From positions 908,737 through 972,736 of the forward strand of contig NZ_QXHD01000004.1 of NCBI RefSeq assembly GCF_011009555.1: a stretch of DNA of 64,000 bases, read 5' to 3'. The translations under genes and the position numbers were made by a program. Origin of the DNA: Adonisia turfae CCMR0081 (GTDB lineage: Bacteria; Cyanobacteriota; Cyanobacteriia; Phormidesmidales; Phormidesmidaceae). This document shows positions 61,708 through 64,000 of the stretch, one piece after another. Below the pieces are notes generated by a model. That model was not told where the DNA came from. It saw nothing but the letters and a program-made list of their open reading frames with translations, and did no database searches. Position 1 is the stretch's first letter. Each line of letters opens with the position of its first letter.

Positions 61708-62904
61708 ATGACTGAGTCTGTACTGAATATACTGCCGCTAGAAAATGGTTTTTCAGTGGCTTCGCTGATTAAAACAATGAAGGCAATTATTCAGGCTCAG
61801 ACAAATGGCTATATTCACGTAAAAGCGATTTCTGGGGAGCAATGGTGGCTTGATTTTCGGGTAGGACGGCTATTGTGGGCCGGTGGTGGCCAACATCGGT
61901 TTCGGCGATGGCAGCGTTTGCTTCAGACCTATTGTCCAGATTTGCAGCCAACTGAGTTGCGGTTGCGAGAAGCGGAGATATTTGATCACTGGGAGTATGT
62001 GGCACTTTTAGTGCTATTACGGCGGCAGCAGATTACACGGGAGATTGCGATCTCAATTATCCAAGCTACTCTGACAGAAGTGCTGTTTGACATTTGTCAG
62101 GTGGTGGGTAGCATTACCCACGTCGCGCATTCTACGGATCATCAATCGCGGTTAAGTGAACCGATGGCGATTTTGAGTAGTACAGCGTTGTTTTATCGGG
62201 TAAGGACGGACTTGCAATCTTGGCAAAATGCTGAGCTAGGTAAAGCATCCCCTAATTTGGCTCCGATCATTGTGGACACGGAGCGGCTGAAGCAGTGTAC
62301 TCAACCGCGCACTTACCAGATTTTGAAGCGGTTGTTGCAGGGGACGCGCTCATTACGGGAGCTGAGCCAGATTACAGGTCATGAGGTGTCCTCCCTCGGC
62401 TGTATGATATCTGCCTATGTGGAGCGAGGAATGGTAGTGCTGAATCGGATTGAGGATTTGCCGAATCCTTATGCGGCAGCAGCGCAGAAGGTGCCGCATA
62501 AGGTGGTGAATAAACTGCCGTTGATTGTTTGTGTGGATGATAGCCCTCAGGTGGGATATCTGATGGAGGAGGTGTTACGTCCAGCTGGGTATAGATGTAT
62601 TAATATTCAGGATTCTGTTCAGGCCTTAGGGCAAATTATTCGCCATAAGCCAAGTTTAATTTTCTTGGATTTGGTGATGCCTGTGGCGAATGGTTATGAG
62701 ATTTGTAAACAGATTCGTCGGGTGAAGGCTTTCAGGAAGACGCCGATTATTATTTTGACTGGGAATGACGGCATTGTAGATCGGATGCGGGCTAAGGCGA
62801 TAGGAGCCACAGACTTTATGGCAAAGCCTATTGATCCAATTAAGGTGATTGAAGTGGTGAGAGCTCAGTTATCGAATATGGAAACTGAGGGTGAAGAGAA
62901 TTAG
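61708..62904 (+). CDS. PatA/PixG-type response regulator (PATAN-REC)
   Basis: This 398-residue protein has an N-terminal PATAN/DUF4388 domain (about residues 5-240, with GYIHVKAISGEQWWLDFRVGRLLWAGG) and a C-terminal CheY-like receiver (about 268-390: VCVDDS, FLDLVMP with the phosphorylated Asp, ILTG, and AKPI with the conserved Lys). This inverted order is typical of cyanobacterial PatA and PixG/TaxP1, which act in heterocyst patterning and phototaxis. No histidine kinase, CheW or MCP gene is adjacent, so the partner is elsewhere. Confidence 0.9.
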   Translation: MTESVLNILPLENGFSVASLIKTMKAIIQAQTNGYIHVKAISGEQWWLDFRVGRLLWAGGGQHRFRRWQRLLQTYCPDLQPTELRLREAEIFDHWEYVALLVLLRRQQITREIAISIIQATLTEVLFDICQVVGSITHVAHSTDHQSRLSEPMAILSSTALFYRVRTDLQSWQNAELGKASPNLAPIIVDTERLKQCTQPRTYQILKRLLQGTRSLRELSQITGHEVSSLGCMISAYVERGMVVLNRIEDLPNPYAAAAQKVPHKVVNKLPLIVCVDDSPQVGYLMEEVLRPAGYRCINIQDSVQALGQIIRHKPSLIFLDLVMPVANGYEICKQIRRVKAFRKTPIIILTGNDGIVDRMRAKAIGATDFMAKPIDPIKVIEVVRAQLSNMETEGEEN

Positions 62905-63071
62905 GTATACCTGACTCTGTTTAATGATTCACTGGAGCTTGTGTCATGCTTAGATTATCCTTATTAAAAACAAGGTAGAACACACGTATTAATTTGCGGC
63001 GACTCAGACAAATTGCATGTTCATCAATGGGGGACCTAAGATGATACAGAGTCGACTTACTGAGATAGGTA

Positions 63072-63593
63072 GTGATCAAAAAGCTATGGCTACGACTGCT
63101 CATTCTGTTGGGGCTATTGTGCCCATTCCTTTTACGAGAGGCCAGCAATAGCCTTGAACCTTATCCGGCTGTTCTGCAGCCATCAGGCGCGACAAAAATA
63201 TCTGCATCCGACGGGATACTAAGGTTTTCTAGAACTGAGCTCATTGCTATTAGTCATGCTGGCACTGAACAGCCGCTAGATCCAAGGGAGTTTTTTGATG
63301 TAATTCCTAATCAATATTGGTCCCATATTGCCCGTAATGGTTTTGGATTAGGAGAAGCAAAAACTAGAAGTGTTTCCCTCGGGATTTGGACATTGAGTGC
63401 TACCACAATATTAGAAGCGTCTCCTACGGAGCGAAAGGCAGCTTTGGACTGGATGACTACCCGTTTGCAGATGCTAGGTATGTCTGATGTAGAAAAGCTG
63501 CAAGTGCGACAAGTCAAAACCTGGTTCGATATTGACAAAGGAGTAGCCGTAAAAAGTGAGATTACTGAACAAACAAATGTTGAACTTCGTTAG
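63072..63593 (+). CDS. exported hypothetical protein, paired with an HTTM-like gene
   Basis: I do not recognise this 173-residue protein. It has a hydrophobic N-terminus (KKLWLRLLILLGLLCPFLL) that acts as a signal or anchor, then a soluble part, including QYWSHIARNGFGLGEAKTR, TERKAALDWMTTRLQ and KTWFDIDKG. The start is a GTG at 63072. The next gene starts inside its end by 17 bases, so the two are translated together. Confidence 0.65.
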   Translation: MIKKLWLRLLILLGLLCPFLLREASNSLEPYPAVLQPSGATKISASDGILRFSRTELIAISHAGTEQPLDPREFFDVIPNQYWSHIARNGFGLGEAKTRSVSLGIWTLSATTILEASPTERKAALDWMTTRLQMLGMSDVEKLQVRQVKTWFDIDKGVAVKSEITEQTNVELR

Positions 63594-64000
63594 TAACTCA
63601 CTGGACTCTCTGGAAGCACAGATCAAACAGTCAACCCGTATCGACGCTACATCACTATGCTTGTTTCGAGTTGTCTTTGGGCTATTTACCCTCTTTTTAA
63701 GATGGCCGAGTTTTCGTTGGCTCAGTACTGTTCCTGACGCATTTTATAATCCACCTATTTTCAGCCTATCGTCCTTTTTGGCAGGCTTTCCCCATGCGTT
63801 TGTGTTCTATGGTATCGATTTCTGTCTATCTGTTTTCATTGTCGCTCTTCTAATTGGTCTGTTCACAAGATTCGCAACCGTTGCTCTTCTGACTACCTTG
63901 ATTGTTGCCAATAGCTTTCAGTACTCTTTGGGGAAAATCGACCATGGTGGAGTGCTTTATCTTTGTGTGCTTCTAGTCATGTCTTTTCAGGATTGGGGAC
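63577..64000 (+). CDS. HTTM-like membrane protein, 5' part (cut by window end)
   Basis: An ATG at 63577, or a GTG at 63556, opens a frame that stays open to the last base (141 codons seen). The peptide has SLCLFRVVFGLFTLFLRWPSF, then FYNPPIFSL, and three hydrophobic helices. The pattern fits HTTM (horizontally transferred transmembrane) domain proteins, relatives of vitamin-K-dependent gamma-carboxylase. The 3' end lies outside the window, so catalytic features cannot be checked. Confidence 0.6.
   Translation, partial: MLNFVSNSLDSLEAQIKQSTRIDATSLCLFRVVFGLFTLFLRWPSFRWLSTVPDAFYNPPIFSLSSFLAGFPHAFVFYGIDFCLSVFIVALLIGLFTRFATVALLTTLIVANSFQYSLGKIDHGGVLYLCVLLVMSFQDWG

Noticed and set aside
1..64000. 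tRNA, rRNA, tmRNA, RNase P RNA or SRP RNA genes
   Set aside because: I looked for TPsiC-loop-like GTTCRA motifs with paired arms and for the conserved cores of these RNAs and found none that fold convincingly.
1..64000. Transposase, integrase, phage or toxin-antitoxin genes
   Set aside because: No product in the window matches these families, and no region shows a compositional break apart from AT-rich gaps.

Overview
The window is cyanobacterial chromosome. The diagnostic genes are plastocyanin and cytochrome c6 side by side, the Calvin-cycle switch protein CP12, a Ycf37-type photosystem I assembly protein, a Ycf23/DUF561 protein, a PatA-type response regulator, a CHASE2 Ser/Thr kinase, DUF4278 and DUF3177 proteins, and frequent GCGATCGC (HIP1) octamers, for example near 3966, 14922, 20948, 32034 and 35461. 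Gene content suggests a filamentous or Leptolyngbya-like lineage rather than a small marine picocyanobacterium, but I cannot name the genus. No tRNA, rRNA, insertion sequence, prophage or CRISPR array was recognised.

Layout. 1-5.1 kb: ankyrin-repeat protein, Nudix hydrolase, DUF561 protein and adenylate kinase, then ribosomal proteins L35 and L20, an orphan periplasmic binding protein and a Ycf37-like TPR protein. 5.1-10.3 kb: fused tandem PTPS/QueD protein, DUF4278 protein, TerB-like protein, His-rich CobW/ZNG GTPase coupled to D-aminoacyl-tRNA deacylase, and a HAD hydrolase. 10.3-13.5 kb: the mreBCD cell-shape operon, divergent from a short ssb. 14.1-19 kb: DUF2062 protein, mnmE, a VOC protein and the (p)ppGpp enzyme. 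19.5-27.4 kb: a PatD-like protein, a zinc-ribbon protein, a two-domain peptide ABC ATPase, the divergent petE/petJ pair, an animal-type alpha-amylase with a disrupted active site, and ftsH. 27.5-36.9 kb: GGDEF/EAL protein, recN, ABC1 kinase, an anti-sigma-like membrane protein and a FIST sensor. 37.3-39.9 kb: CP12, DUF3177 and DAHP synthase. 39.9-45.5 kb: a beta-barrel-like protein, a secreted FecR-domain protein and a CHASE2 kinase, the best candidate here for a poorly described envelope-signalling module. 46.3-64 kb: NYN/LabA-like protein, glutathionyl-hydroquinone reductase, 5-FTHF cyclo-ligase-like protein, TPR protein, GHL10 glycosidase-like protein, type II NADH dehydrogenase, HAD hydrolase, two tandem signal peptidases, a metal-site-deficient dihydroorotase, a two-domain histidine phosphatase, ComF, the PatA-type regulator, and an exported protein followed by an HTTM-like membrane protein cut by the window edge.

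Most of the region is housekeeping sequence. The unusual signals are of three kinds. First, two enzymes have lost canonical active-site residues: the alpha-amylase has Lys and Asn where family members carry Asp and His, and the dihydroorotase lacks its HxH. Second, there are long perfect inverted repeats and hairpins: a double palindrome at the rplT/binding-protein junction, an 18-bp inverted repeat plus a 19-bp terminator after the TPR gene, and a 16-bp bidirectional terminator at 56.3 kb. Third, there are exact or near-exact tandem duplications at gene ends: 24 bp at mnmE, 49 bp at the 34.1-kb gene, and an 81-bp period in the FecR protein.
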